64,000 bases of DNA from Isochrysis galbana (taxonomy: Eukaryota; Haptophyta; Isochrysidales; Isochrysidaceae), in NCBI GenBank assembly GCA_018136815.1, contig CM030933.1:7641675-7705674 (forward strand), in the 5' to 3' direction. The position numbers were made by a program, and so were the translations under genes. Positions 50,631 through 61,900 of the stretch are shown piece after piece. The notes beneath the pieces are model-generated. The model saw only the letters and a list, made by a program, of their open reading frames with translations, was not told where the DNA came from and made no database searches. Positions within the stretch are counted from its first letter, which is position 1. Each line of letters begins with the position of its first letter.

Positions 50631-53600
50631 TAAGGTGTGGAATAGGTTTGGTTTGGGGCTATCTAGTTAGAAACTATTAGTGAAATTTGCTAACTTGTTA
50701 GATACTATTAGCTCTGAAGCACCAACTTGTTAGATACTATTAGCTCCTCTGAGCTCCTTGTTATCTAGATATATAATATAACTAGATAGTAGGTGCTCTC
50801 CAAAGTTTTGTTTTAGCACCCCCTACTATGAATATCGCCCCTCCTCCCGCATCATTGTCCCCCCCCCTCCCCCCCCTCCCCCCCACTTGCTCCTCCGCAC
50901 ATGGCGGCGAAACTGTTCGCCGCGGTGCGCGCCAGTGCTGTGGGGAGGCGGCTTGGATGTGCACCACTACGATCTCGTGGGAGGACATCTAAGCCGCCAC
51001 ATGTGCGTACCTGGCTCGTACGCTCTGGGATGGCCGCCTGCTTTGGTGCATGCCTCTCTGCTGAGATGCTCTTTGGCCAACCAACGGAGTGTGTCGGGAA
51101 GCGGAAGCAGCGCACGTCCACGTCCACCAACGCGAATGAGCTTTGGGAGGTGGACCACATCGTCGCCAAGGGCACAGCCAAGGGCACGCTGCGCTACCTC
51201 ATCCGCTGGAAGGGTTTCGACGCCAAGCACGACTCTTGGGAGCCACTCGCAAACTTAGCGGGTATGGAGCAAGACATCTCTGCGTTTGAGGCTCGAGAGA
51301 AGCGTGAGAATGAGGAGTTTGCGGCGCGCACTGCCGCAAATAAGGCTGCACGCGCTGCGTCGCAGCTGCACCTAAAGCAGCAAAGCCTGGCGTTGTTGAC
51401 CGCAAGCGCGCCGAGCTCTAGTGGCAGCAGCTCTGCTGTAGCTGCCGGTCATCACAACGGCGGCGATAGCGATGAGGACGGCTCGGTGGCGACAACAACT
51501 ATGAAAAATGTCCATGATGTTGGTGTCGGCGGCCGGAAGAAAGCAGCCATCTGGAGTCGCTACTCCGCATGCCCTGCGAACGCGCACTATTACATTTGCC
51601 AAGAGCGTGTGGTTGTCGCCGGAGAAGACGCTGGCAAAGCTCGCTCAGACAAGGTGTGCGGTGCACGCATCGGCGGCAAGGTGGGACCGACGGCTCTGTG
51701 GAATCATCACATGGCCAAGCACCGACGCGTCTACCAAGAGCTGAGAGGAATGCTCGATTCTGATGTCGTCGACCCTGGCGTATGTTTCACCGATTCTTCA
51801 CAGAAGACGATTCAAGCCGCGCCACTCTCAGCGGAAAGGAAAGAAGAATGCGACATGGCGTGTGCACGTTGGCTCGTCAAGTCGGCACGGCCTCTCACTC
51901 TACCTGAAAAAGATGAGCCATTCAGAGATCTGATCAACAAGCTCACACGTGGAGCGTGGCAGCCGCCCAATCATCGCAACGTGGCGCAGCACATCCTCAA
52001 GCTCTCAGCCAGTGGAGAGAAGCGAGTGAAGCTTTGGTACGAGAGCATGCTGCTCGATGGCGTGAAACCCTCGATGGCCGGTGACATCTGGTCACACAAG
52101 GGTTGCTCTCTAATGGGCATTACACTCTACGGCATTTCGTCAGGATGGCGGATTGACGAATGGCTTCTTTGCGCGTCTCCATTTGGCTCGACTCGACACA
52201 CCGGCGAGGCCATCGACAAAATTACCGAGGCCTCGTTGTTGCGGCACGGTATGACATGGCGACAAGGTGGCAATGTGTACGAGGCGATTCATGGCAAGGT
52301 ATCTGACAATGCATCCAACATGGCAAAGGGTTGGGTTGGCTTTGCAGGAGGATTCTGCGCGGATCACACGTTGGAACTTTGCGTCAAATGTTTCACGGGC
52401 GCAGATGGAATCAAAGACACTTTCTCGCGCGCAAAGGGGATCGTTGCTTATTTCAATCGGTCCACCACAGGCATTCAAGATTTGTCCACCATCCAGAAGA
52501 ATCTGAATCTGCCCATCAAGAAGCCCGTTCAGGATGTGGCGACCCGCTGGTTCTCGTCGTACATGATGGTCGAATGGTTTCATCAACAACGGCAGGCCAT
52601 CCAGCTCTACGACGTGACGCATGGTGCGGAGGCGAGTAAGAACGATGCGTACAAAACGAATCGGCTGCTGCACAAGGACTGGGATATTATCGAGCAGAGC
52701 ATGGCGGTCTTGCAGTCACCGGCGCAAATCACGAAGCTGCTCGAGGGCACACGCTACGTCACGATCTCCTTGATTCTCCCGAGCATTTATCGGCTGATCG
52801 AGGGCGCCAAGTCTTCATCAATTTTGATGCCTTGGCGGCCGCCGGGGCAATGTTGGATCAACGTGCACACTCTGGAGGCTGAGGTGCGTGCTGCTCGAGT
52901 TTTGATGTACATGAGTTTGAAGAGGCGCTGGCTCGACGATCTGCCCCAATCTCAACGGGACGAACTCGATGTTGCCACGCTCTTGGACCCGAGGTTCAAG
53001 ACATACGAGTTCCCGGGCCTCGCCAATACCGACTTGTCGATGGAAAAGGAGGATGCCATGGCTACGCTCAAAGGTGTGTGGCAATGCATGTGGAAGCCTA
53101 GCCCCCTGGCCCTTGCACAAGAAGCCGCACCTTCCACTGCCTTTTCCCCTGCGGAAGTCGCATACACGGCGTCGGAGATGGTCAAGCACGGCGGTACGGT
53201 GAGCTCGGCCTTCGCCATGCCGTTGGCCCCAACGTCCGACAAAGACGACCCGTCGGACGCAACCGGAGAAGCAGATGTGGATGATTTGCAGATCTACTTG
53301 GCGATGCCCAAGGTATCAAACATGGACATAGACATCCTCGATTGGTGGAAAGCGCGCGATCACGACAAGAAGCAAGATGCCACGACTGGCAGACCCCAGG
53401 GGCTTCCGACGTTGGCGAAGATGGCTCGTCAATACCTAGGGCGCCCGGCTTCTTCTGCGGGGGTGGAGCGCGCATTCTCCAAAGCTGGGAAGCTGCATGA
53501 TGATTTGAAGTCTGCTAAGATGGATGAAACATTAGAGCATGCTTTGCTAGCTGCGGCCAACTGTCAGTGAGTGCGTATGTGTGGTGCGTGCGTTGTGCGT

Positions 53601-53811
53601 TGTCGTATTTGACCTTTCGTATGCACGCGCGCGAAGCCAGCACTCGCGCACCCGGCTAGGGCACTATCTACCCTGTTAATACTATTGGCAATATTTACTA
53701 TCTTGTTAGATACTATTAGCTCTGAAGCACTAACTTGTTAGATACTATTAGCTCATTTTGCTCCCTCTATGCCTATTATCTAGATATCTAGGTATCTTGT
53801 TCCACACCTTA
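50631..53811 (+). mobile_element. hAT DNA transposon with chromodomain transposase, apparently intact (hAT-2)
   Basis: A 3181-bp element flanked by the 8-bp target duplication ACTATAGC (50,623-50,630 and 53,812-53,819). Terminal inverted repeats are TAAGGTGTGGAA at the left and TTCCACACCTTA at the right. Four copies of TTGTTAGATACTATTAGCTC lie near the ends (50,695, 50,727, 53,703, 53,735), all in the same orientation. The single gene between the ends is open over its whole length. The element sits inside an older repeat, and an empty paralogue is at 26.4 kb. Exact target duplication, exact ends and an intact gene point to recent insertion. Confidence 0.95.
50901..53570 (+). CDS. chromodomain-BED-hAT transposase
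   Basis: 889 residues, uninterrupted. Order: a basic N-terminus; a chromodomain at ~80-131 (LWEVDHIVAKGTAKGTLRYL IRWKGFDAKHDSWEP); a BED-type finger at ~217-281 (WSRYSACP...VCGARIGGK...ALWNHHMAKHRRVY); the hAT RNase-H-like core with Asp395 (MAGDIWSHKG), Asp469 (KVSDNASNM) and DVATRWFSS; a helical insertion; and the C-terminal hAT region (LAKMARQYLGRPASSAGVER AFSKAG) containing the third acidic residue, Glu ~851. It is expected to bind the element ends through the BED finger and to cut and paste. The chromodomain would let it read histone-tail methylation, as chromodomains do in chromovirus integrases; that role is inference. The ATG at 50,901 lies 270 bp inside the left end. Confidence 0.93.
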   Translation: MAAKLFAAVRASAVGRRLGCAPLRSRGRTSKPPHVRTWLVRSGMAACFGACLSAEMLFGQPTECVGKRKQRTSTSTNANELWEVDHIVAKGTAKGTLRYLIRWKGFDAKHDSWEPLANLAGMEQDISAFEAREKRENEEFAARTAANKAARAASQLHLKQQSLALLTASAPSSSGSSSAVAAGHHNGGDSDEDGSVATTTMKNVHDVGVGGRKKAAIWSRYSACPANAHYYICQERVVVAGEDAGKARSDKVCGARIGGKVGPTALWNHHMAKHRRVYQELRGMLDSDVVDPGVCFTDSSQKTIQAAPLSAERKEECDMACARWLVKSARPLTLPEKDEPFRDLINKLTRGAWQPPNHRNVAQHILKLSASGEKRVKLWYESMLLDGVKPSMAGDIWSHKGCSLMGITLYGISSGWRIDEWLLCASPFGSTRHTGEAIDKITEASLLRHGMTWRQGGNVYEAIHGKVSDNASNMAKGWVGFAGGFCADHTLELCVKCFTGADGIKDTFSRAKGIVAYFNRSTTGIQDLSTIQKNLNLPIKKPVQDVATRWFSSYMMVEWFHQQRQAIQLYDVTHGAEASKNDAYKTNRLLHKDWDIIEQSMAVLQSPAQITKLLEGTRYVTISLILPSIYRLIEGAKSSSILMPWRPPGQCWINVHTLEAEVRAARVLMYMSLKRRWLDDLPQSQRDELDVATLLDPRFKTYEFPGLANTDLSMEKEDAMATLKGVWQCMWKPSPLALAQEAAPSTAFSPAEVAYTASEMVKHGGTVSSAFAMPLAPTSDKDDPSDATGEADVDDLQIYLAMPKVSNMDIDILDWWKARDHDKKQDATTGRPQGLPTLAKMARQYLGRPASSAGVERAFSKAGKLHDDLKSAKMDETLEHALLAAANCQ

Positions 53812-53819
53812 ACTATAGC

Positions 53820-54130
53820 TCATATTCGGGGCCCATGGGCCCATTGCCCATTGGGACCCGGACCTGGATCCTCCCCCCCTCGGGCCTCGGGCCCCCACGA
53901 CAAAACGTAACCAAAAGTGTAATGACAAAAGACGCTAAAATTGCAAAGGGCAAAGGGAAAGGGAAAGAGCTAAAAAGCTCAACTTCACATCGAGACCGAG
54001 CGCGGTGTGTGCCCGTTTTTGACGATCCATCCAGATGAGGCGACCACACCAGACACCAAGTAGACAAGGGCCACCTGGACGGTCACGCCAATCAGGCAGG
54101 CCGCGCGCCGAAACCTCGTCGACATCAGCC
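53820..54130 (+). repeat. target repeat of the chromodomain hAT, right part
   Basis: TCATATTCGGGGCCC, GGCCCCCACGACAAAACGTA, ATCGAGACCGAGCGCGGTGT, GGTCACGCCAATCAGGCAGG and CGCGCCGAAACCTCGTCGAC match the minus strand of 26,140-26,400. Confidence 0.85.
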
Positions 54131-54602
54131 ATTCGCGGAGCCCATTGAACATCGACGTCGCCGAGGGCGTACGGCGTGCGGCGTACGGCGCGACGAGGGA
54201 ACGAGGGGCGGTCCGGGCTGGGAGGTGGGAGGCAACCAACACCCGAAGAAGGCAGTCTGGTCTGGGCCCACTCTTATGTAGCCATAGCGGCCGAGGAGGA
54301 AGATCGCGCATCAGAGTCCACAAGTACGGCTGTGATGCTCTAGTAGTACCGCCGGGCGATCCTCTAGGCCTCTAGGAGTAGCTAAAGTATCAACCACCGC
54401 AAGCAAGGGCAAGGGTCGGCGCTCGCAGCCCCGAAGATCATTGAGTTTACGATGTAGATGGATTTCTCCATATCTATCTATCTAGTGGGTGTGGTTGGGG
54501 GAGGGGGAGGAGGAGGGGGGGCGTCCCTTCCTCAGCGGACGGGAAGAGAGAGAGGAGGCAGAGAAGCGGAGAGCGGCGCCTGCAGACGGTGGGGCCCGAT
54601 CG
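54131..54602. other. upstream flank of BTB gene
   Basis: No gene recognised; ATCTATCTATCTAGTGG at 54,473 is a short microsatellite. Expected to contain the promoter. Confidence 0.4.
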
Positions 54603-57241
54603 ATGGTGGGAACGCGCAAGCGCGCGCGCGTGCCCGGCGCACTGGAAGACTCTCCGCTCGCGACTGTCAACACCTCACGGGTCCCGCTAGAACTAGTTGG
54701 AGGCCATCCGCAGCCGGCGAGAATGGTCGACTACTACAGGCAGGGGAAGCTGACGGATGTGACCATCCAGGTCGACGGCCGCACCTACGCAGCACACCGC
54801 AATGTGCTCGCCGCCGCATCCGACTACCTCGACCGGCTTTTTGCGGGGCCTGCTTGGGCAGACCAGGAGCAACCGGTCAAGCTCTCGCAAGTCTGTACTG
54901 CCACTGCTCGCACATGTCCTGAACTGAACTGAGCGCCCACAGAGCAGGCGGGGTGGGCGGGGGGGCGGGGGGACGGTGGGGGGGGGGGGGGGGGGGGGGG
55001 GAGGAGGAGGGGGGAGGGGAGGAAACTGGGGCAGGTTGGCTCGCTATGCCGACTGCACGAGTGCGGCGTGGCACATGAGGGTGACAGCTGCTTTTGCATG
55101 GGCTTGCCACCAGTGTGGACACCTGCAACAAGCAGGCTTACCTTGTGGCAAAATTGCGGGAGCTGAAGTGCCGTTCCAGCGCGTGTTTGCAGGTGCCTGG
55201 AGCGCATACCTTTGCTCAAATCCTCGAGTACATCTACACGGGGAAGTGCATCACGCATGAGGGCGACCTAATCTCCATGTTGGAGGCAGCACACTATTTG
55301 CAGATTGACCCGCTGCTGCGTGCCTTGCAAGATCTCGTTGCTCGGCGGGTCGATTCCTCCAACTGCCTCGAAGCTTGGAGCGTCGCAGATCGGTGTGCTC
55401 AGCGAATGCCCGCACTCAGGATAGACCTGCATCCCGTGCTCACATCGGGGAGACAGTTACCAAACGGGCCATCAGAAGTGGACATTTGGAGTTTTTCCAA
55501 GGCGCTCATGGCCACCGCTGTCGTGCTGGCGCCTTGGCTTGCCTAGAATCCAAATCTCCAGTTCTTGCCATGATGACACTCGTTCCTCCACCATCGCTGT
55601 CGACACCGCTTGGGTTGTCGTTCACGCGCGGCCATCGTTATTCAATATCGCACCGTGCACCATGGCCTGTAAAGTTACCTCCGTACTCTTTGCCAAGGAT
55701 TGCCATCCCGCGTCATCATCCTTAGATATGCCCTCGAGAAGTTGTCAGCAACGGCAATGCAGATGGCGCTTCGTTCTTTCGAACAAGTCGTCGCCTCTCC
55801 AGCCTTCCTCTCCATGCCCATCGCCTTTGTTCGTGCTCTCATCTCCGATGATAAGCTCATAGCCCGCGAGGAGCAGCCGGTCTTTGAGGTGTGCATTGCC
55901 TGTCCCCGCTACCTTCGCTGGAAATGTTCCTTATGAACGCGTCCATCTGACCTGCCGAGTAAGAACTTGTTGAGTGCAGCCACTGCACTCACGAACGACT
56001 CGACCTATTCAATCCGCATGCACGCCTTGGCACAGGCGGTCATTCGCTGGCTTCATGGTCAGGAATCAAGCACATTCGAGGAGCAGCAGAGCTTGCTGAC
56101 CCTCGTGCGATTCCCCTTGCTTCCACACTACTACGTGGTGAGTACGTGTTTCCCAATACAATCTACACCATGATGCGTACGCGTAATGCACGTCTCTACG
56201 ACGTTTTCTCCTTTCCACACGCCGTCTACAGATATCTCGTGTCCAGCGCGAGCCTATCATCTTACGCCATCCGATGGGCCTCGGCTTGCTCCTCGAATCG
56301 TATCAACAGCGTGTCTACGAATTGCCAGACTCGAGTTTGCATCGGCGGAGACTCGGACAGGTGCGAACGTCTGAATTATGCAAGGAGGGCAGCACCTGCG
56401 GGGATGTGCGGGCTCGCAGCCCCATGTGTAAGGCCAACATCGCGGAAACGACCAAAAACACAGAAACATTGAAATTTTCGGCCTTTCCTACTCTCATTCA
56501 TGCCACTACGTGCATTTCTGCAATGTTCAATCGGTTTGTCTTGTGCACTGTGCTCATCGATCGTCGTGGTCACATAGCTGTTCTCACACAGCTACGCATT
56601 GGTTTGCTGCAGATGCCTCGAGGGGTTTTACGTCCCGTGCCGTCCGAGATACTCATTGGATGGGAAAAGCACTTCGAGGTGCCCTACTCTCAGCGCACGC
56701 AGCCATCGGACTTGACTTCCGTGCCGGATCGTGCTACTCACATCTTCATCGGCGCACGCGCCCCTGATGGACAAATCGCACTTGGCGCGATGGGCGCGCG
56801 TGAGGCGATTCTTCGGTGCGTAGTCCTGGCCTCGATACCCGTATTCTAGCGTCCGCATTCCGTATTGCGTTCGATCTTAAAGTTTCCCGGCACTCCCAAG
56901 TGTTTCACACATCACTCTGGCGCTGCCGGTACAGGCGGACGCTAGGCAATGAGACTCACGAGGACAATGGTGTTCACTGGTACTTCGCTTCGAATGAGGA
57001 CGGCGAGGATACCTCATTTGGGTTTTCGCGTGCCGCGCGTGTTGATTTGTCCAACGCCGATGTGCTTGGTTCAGGTTGGATGGAAAATCCCAAAGATGAG
57101 GATGGCCGCTATCGACTATCATGGCACCTGGACGAAGAAAGTGTGCCCGGAGCAGGGGGCTGGCGAGCGGGGCATGAGATTGATCTCCATGAGGGCACGG
57201 GGGACTCTTGGATGAAATTGATGTACTTCGCATGCATGTGA
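54603..57241 (+). CDS. BTB-BACK domain protein
   Basis: Probably a substrate adaptor for cullin-3 ubiquitin ligases, inferred from BTB-BACK architecture. Exons: 54,603-54,890, 55,193-55,392, 55,726-55,888, 56,036-56,137, 56,232-56,815 and 56,935-57,241; all phases agree and give 547 residues. The BTB domain spans exons 1-2 (LTDVTIQVDGRTYAAHRNVL AAASDYLDRLF; then VPGAHTFAQILEYIYTG and ISMLEAAHYLQI). BACK follows across exons 2-4 (LEAWSVADRYALEKLSATAM; FLSMPIAFVRALISDDKL; AVIRWLHGQ). There are no Kelch repeats. The C-terminal ~290 residues contain ILIGWEKHFEVPYSQ, GVHWYFASNEDG and a GGWRAG...SWMKLMYF end seen in other protist BTB proteins, whose fold I cannot name. Whether 56,361-56,640 is spliced out is unclear because it is open. 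Intron 1 holds a long G-run (54,978-55,001). Confidence 0.83.
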
Positions 57242-57424
57242 AGGTCGGACAAAATTGGATGTCACTTTGGGCCACTCGTCCAATTCTCGGGTATCACTTC
57301 TCCCAGTTGCGCTTCGCAACAGCACCCACACATAAAGGCGCATGCCCCCTAGCATTTGGGGGGGGGGGGATAATGAGTTGCCTGACGGAGAATCTCGTGC
57401 CATCCTAGTGGCGTTTCGGTTGCG
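57242..57424. other. 3' flank of BTB gene
   Basis: Contains a ten-base G run at 57,360. Nothing else recognised. Confidence 0.4.
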
Positions 57425-58200
57425 TCATTGAAACACTTTGTACAAACAAGGTGTTGCGGTTAGGGGGAGAGCCGCCCTTAGGTTTCCCCAAGAGGGGCTC
57501 TCTCTTTCTCTTAGGTCTCCCGATCGGTATTCTCTCTTTTCGGTCTCTCCGGGATCCGCCCTCCGCTTTGTTGCGTTAGGGGGAGCGCGCGAACGCCCTC
57601 CATGCCCCACGACACGCTCTATTCTTAGAACGTGTCTCCCCTCCCGGCGCCCCGCCCTTCCCTCTCTTCCCTCGCACCGCGCCCGCATGCAGCCGAGATC
57701 CCTCCCTTGCACTTTCCTTTGTAACCCCGGTCCTCCCCTTGTTTCTTGTTTCCTTGGCTAGTGGGGCCGGGGGTCTTCCCGCGTCCCGCCCCCTCCCCGA
57801 CCCGCCAGTGCTCCGTTCCCTTCGTCCATATCTTCTATCCCTTCCCTGTTCCTATAGTTGTTCGCCCCCCCCCGTTTTCTCTGTGTCCTTGTCTTTTCAT
57901 CTTTCGTTTCCCAGCGCCAGCGCTCCGAAGCACCCTCCGTCTCCCTGCCCTTCTGTCTTCCCTGTGCGTCCTCGCCCATCGTGTGTCACCATGCAAGCTG
58001 GAAATTAGTACTCATCATGTCATACTGAATCCCCGAACGCCCTCACTCCACACTCACAGTCCGCACACTCCCACACACACAACCTCACACCAGACACAAC
58101 ACCACCACCTCAACCACAGCCAGTCTCAGCCGCTGACACACCAATCCCAGTCCACGAGCAACACGCTTGGTTGGTTCTCTTGTGCAGTGCTCCTAGGCCC
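57425..58200 (+). mobile_element. LINE-like 5' leader, third copy
   Basis: Pyrimidine-rich throughout, with CACACTCACAGTCCGCACAC and CCACCTCAACCACAGCCAGT just where copy 1 (1,440-1,480) has CCTCAACCACAGCCTCAGCC ahead of its ORF1. No MSAPSS-type start follows here. Assigned by composition and these short matches. Confidence 0.4.
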
Positions 58201-58957
58201 CCCTCTGCTTGCTTCCTAATCTACTCTCCGCTCCCTTTGCCCTTTGTTTCCCTTGTTTGCTCCCGCCCCTTGAGCCTCTTTGCCGCCCTTTCTCCCCCTT
58301 TCATATCGTCCCATAGACTCCGAGTGCCGCCCCATGGCCGCGCGATATGGGGCATGGGGCGTTGGGTGAAGGTCGCGTTCCGTCGAATATCATTATTCAT
58401 GGGACGGGGACGGACTCGGTCTTGGATGCTCGATATTAGCCATCAAATGTCCATAGCTTCTGGTTTTCATTACATAAATCAGCATAGTTTACCACAAAAA
58501 CTTCTTAATAATCTCACCTCGACCAGCACTCGGCGTTCCCGTGGTGGGAGAAGGGTGGGACCGAGGTGCGAGGTGCATATCACATATCACATGCGCTGTG
58601 GTGTTGCCCCCCGGGAGAAACTCGCCGCACATCGCATATTGCGTCCAACAGGTGCGCACGGCGTGCACATCAACATCAAACAAAGTTCTCAGCTGGACGC
58701 GCGCATGGCACTCCCGCGGGGGGAACCTGCTGTTTCCGGGCGCGTATATGGTATACGGCGTTCCCACGGGGAACCGGGGAGCTCTAACTCTAACTCGATA
58801 CTCTGTACTATCTATGCCTAGAGACTGGGGTCTCTAAAACTACAAAAGAATACACAAGTTCCCGCGCTTCCTCCCACGCAACCGGCAACCGGCCGGAAAA
58901 AGGGGCGAGGGCGAGAGAGGGTGGGTGAGTACCGCAACCCCAGCAACGAGGCGAGTG
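58201..58957. other. flank of SNF2 gene with LINE tail remnant
   Basis: AAAAACTTCTTAATAATCTC ACCTC at 58,496-58,520 is the LINE 3' end in reverse orientation (GAGATTATTAAGAAGTTTTT). GTGCGCACGGCGTGCAC (58,651) and nearby words recall the 152-bp tandem repeat at 17 kb. A GTGAGT at 58,925 could be the donor of a non-coding first exon for the next gene. Confidence 0.45.
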
Positions 58958-61900
58958 ATGAGACAAGCGCAGGACCAGGCGGAGGCGGTGGAGGGCGCGC
59001 GCGCGAGGGAGCGCAAACGTGTCATTCCTACCCCAGTCACCGTGCATAGCCACTCGCATGCGCCCTCGACGCCGGCCATGGCATCACCGATCAAGGCTGA
59101 GACACCCAACGAGATGGTCCTCAGCGAAGACTCCACTTCAGAGGCTGAGGACGAGGCTGTTGTAGAGGCGCGCCTGGCACAGCTTGCTTCCATCAGTGAC
59201 GAAGAACGCCAGCGTCTCGTCGACCGGTATGTCGAGGCTGAAGCGGAATGCGCCCATTGGGCAGGCATGCTTGAGGGCGGGCCCACAGAGAGGAGACTTG
59301 GCGAATGGCATCCTCAGGTCTGGGCTGAACGTCTCGAGGTGGAGCAAGCGATGAAAGATGAGGCCATGGCCGAAGGTGCAGGCCAAGATGAAGGTGGTGT
59401 CTTCTCCGTGGATGTTTTGAACGCCCACCTTTTCGCACTTCGGGAAGAGTACGAGGCGGAGCTTGGCTCCATGTACGATGAAGCCTTGGAACAAGTTGCT
59501 GCGATTCAGGAGGAGGTGCAGGCGGCCGGAATACCCATACTTGCGGTTCAAGCACTGCTCCGTGAACAACAGGCAAAACATGACCAAGATCGCGCGGAAA
59601 CGCCGAACGAGCTTCCGAAAGTCAACGCTATATCTGAGGCTGATGGGTACAAGGCTGTCGAGGAGACTGCTTCAGCACTTTGTGAGCGTTGCAACAGGCC
59701 GGGAGCACGCCCCTGGCAGTCGAAACCTGCTTCTACTGGAAGCATGCAAGAGGAGACATCCACTGCCCAAAAGTTGTACTGCTACGTGTGCTCGGCCGAG
59801 GACGAGCTGGAGACCTCTAATCCGTTGCAGCGCAAGCATGGTCGGGTGTGCGAACGTGGTGCCAGCGGGTTTGACGGCTGGACCCGCGGGATGGTTCGAA
59901 CCAGTGACGCAGCCGCACTGAAGGCAATGTACAAGGCTAAACGACCCCGTCAATTGGAGTCTTTGGCTTCACAGCTAATGGTGGAAACTGCAATGGAAGT
60001 AGACGAGCTCGACTCGGATGATGACTGTCCCAAATCACGCAGCGGCAGTGAAGATAGTGGCAGTGACTCTGATTCGGACCAGCCAACGACATTGGGTGTG
60101 GCTCGGAGACCATCCAAGCGACAACTTCGGCAAGCGTGGGCTGCTGAACGCATTGCCGCGCATCCGATCATCCGTCGGTGCTCAGTCAAGCGCGACCGCG
60201 CAGAGCACTCTCGGAAGCCGTTGGACCAATGCACGTCGTGTGATCATCCTTTCTTTGAGGATGTTGCGGTCTACAAGCATCCCCTCCTAGGCATCGCTCA
60301 ATGTCGCTACTGTAACCAGGCAATACACTCCCTCATGGGCTCAGGCAGTGTGCCAGGCATCACAGACGCGCCACACGAGGAATCAGGAACCAACATTGAG
60401 GATTCGATGGAGGACAGATGCAGTGACCTGTCTCAAAACGACGTCGGTGATGACGACATGTGTTGGTGGTGCGGCGGACAGCGTTGCCAGCAGGAGGACG
60501 ACATGCTAGGTTGCGAGACTCGAGGGTGCAATCGCTGGTACTGCGTCGGCTGCATTCGAACGAATTTCGGCGAGGATGCGGTAGACCGCATCAAGAAGAC
60601 ACCCTCTTGGGCATGTTTTGCGTGCGACCCCTCGGAGCTGATGTCGCTACAAGAGAAATGCAAGGAACTCATCGCTGCACGCGAGCGTTCCAAGGAGCGT
60701 CTCAAGGCGAGGTACAAGACTGCCTCAGTCGTCGGGGAGACCACGCGATCCTTCGCCCCTGGGGTAGGCCTAGCGTCGAAGTTCGCTGAGGGCGATGACA
60801 ACTCAGGTGTGGCAGGTGAAGTTGATCAAGATGACCATCGCACTCATGGGCCAACGGACGTCATATCTAGCGGCCAAGTCGTGGAGCTTTGGTCGGCAGA
60901 GGAGGGTCCAACGAGGCGTTCGACTTCTCTTCCTGCAGTAGACGTCGACCCATCACTCGCAACCCTTCTTAAGCCACATCAGGTCAACTACCCCGTGCCC
61001 TCTGCTCTCTGCATGCATGACAGCATTGTACGTATTTCCTCTTTTGCATTTGCTACTACTTATTCGCTCACCATTCTTCCCACGCCTCCCCCTATTTATG
61101 CTCGGCCTCCATAGGTGGAGGGCGTCCGCTTCATATGGTCCGCATGTCTGGCCCCTACGCGCAAAGAAGCCTCCAAACAGCGCAAGGAGCATGGCTGCGT
61201 ATTAGCACATTCAATGGGCCTCGGGAAGACGCTCACTATCATCGCCTTCCTCCACACCGCGCTCACACGTGCTAAGAACTTGAGAGGCAAGGATTACGTC
61301 CAATTTCATCATGGTCGAGAACCGGGCGGTACTCGGCCAAGCACGGCACTGATTTTGGTGCCCAAGGCCGTGCACACGCAATGGTGCATGGAATTTCGTC
61401 GCTGGCTTGGCGCTGATGGCTCGGGAATTTCCGTCCTTGCCCTCAACCCAGGTTCTGGGCAAGTCCTCCCACAACTTCGCCGATGGCGCCAGAACGGTGG
61501 GGTCATAATTGTCACCCACAACCACTTCTTACAATTGCTGTCTCCGCCCCGCGCTACTAAGCTCACTATGGGTGCCAACGATGCCGCTGCGCTTGCGGCA
61601 GCCGCATGCGAGGCGGCCGGCTTGCTATGTTCGGGTGCTGACGTCATGGTCATGGATGAGGCACATAGGATCAAGAATGACAAGTCAGCCCTCGCGCAGG
61701 CTCTCTCTCGCCTGACGACACGTCGCCGCATCCTATTGACGGGCACTCCACTTCAGAACAACTTGCGAGAGTACTACCACATGGTGTCGTATGTCCGTCC
61801 TGGCGCGCTCGGCAAGCTCTCCCAGTTCAGAAAACTTTTCGAGGAGGCCATTCAGGCGGGGTCTGTACGAGTAGACGACGAGAGAGAGCAGCTATCTCAG

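Noticed and set aside
57438-58219. Pyrimidine-rich plus-strand frames (107 and 157 residues)
   Set aside because: Leader-type low-complexity sequence translating to Ser/Pro/Leu; no domain.
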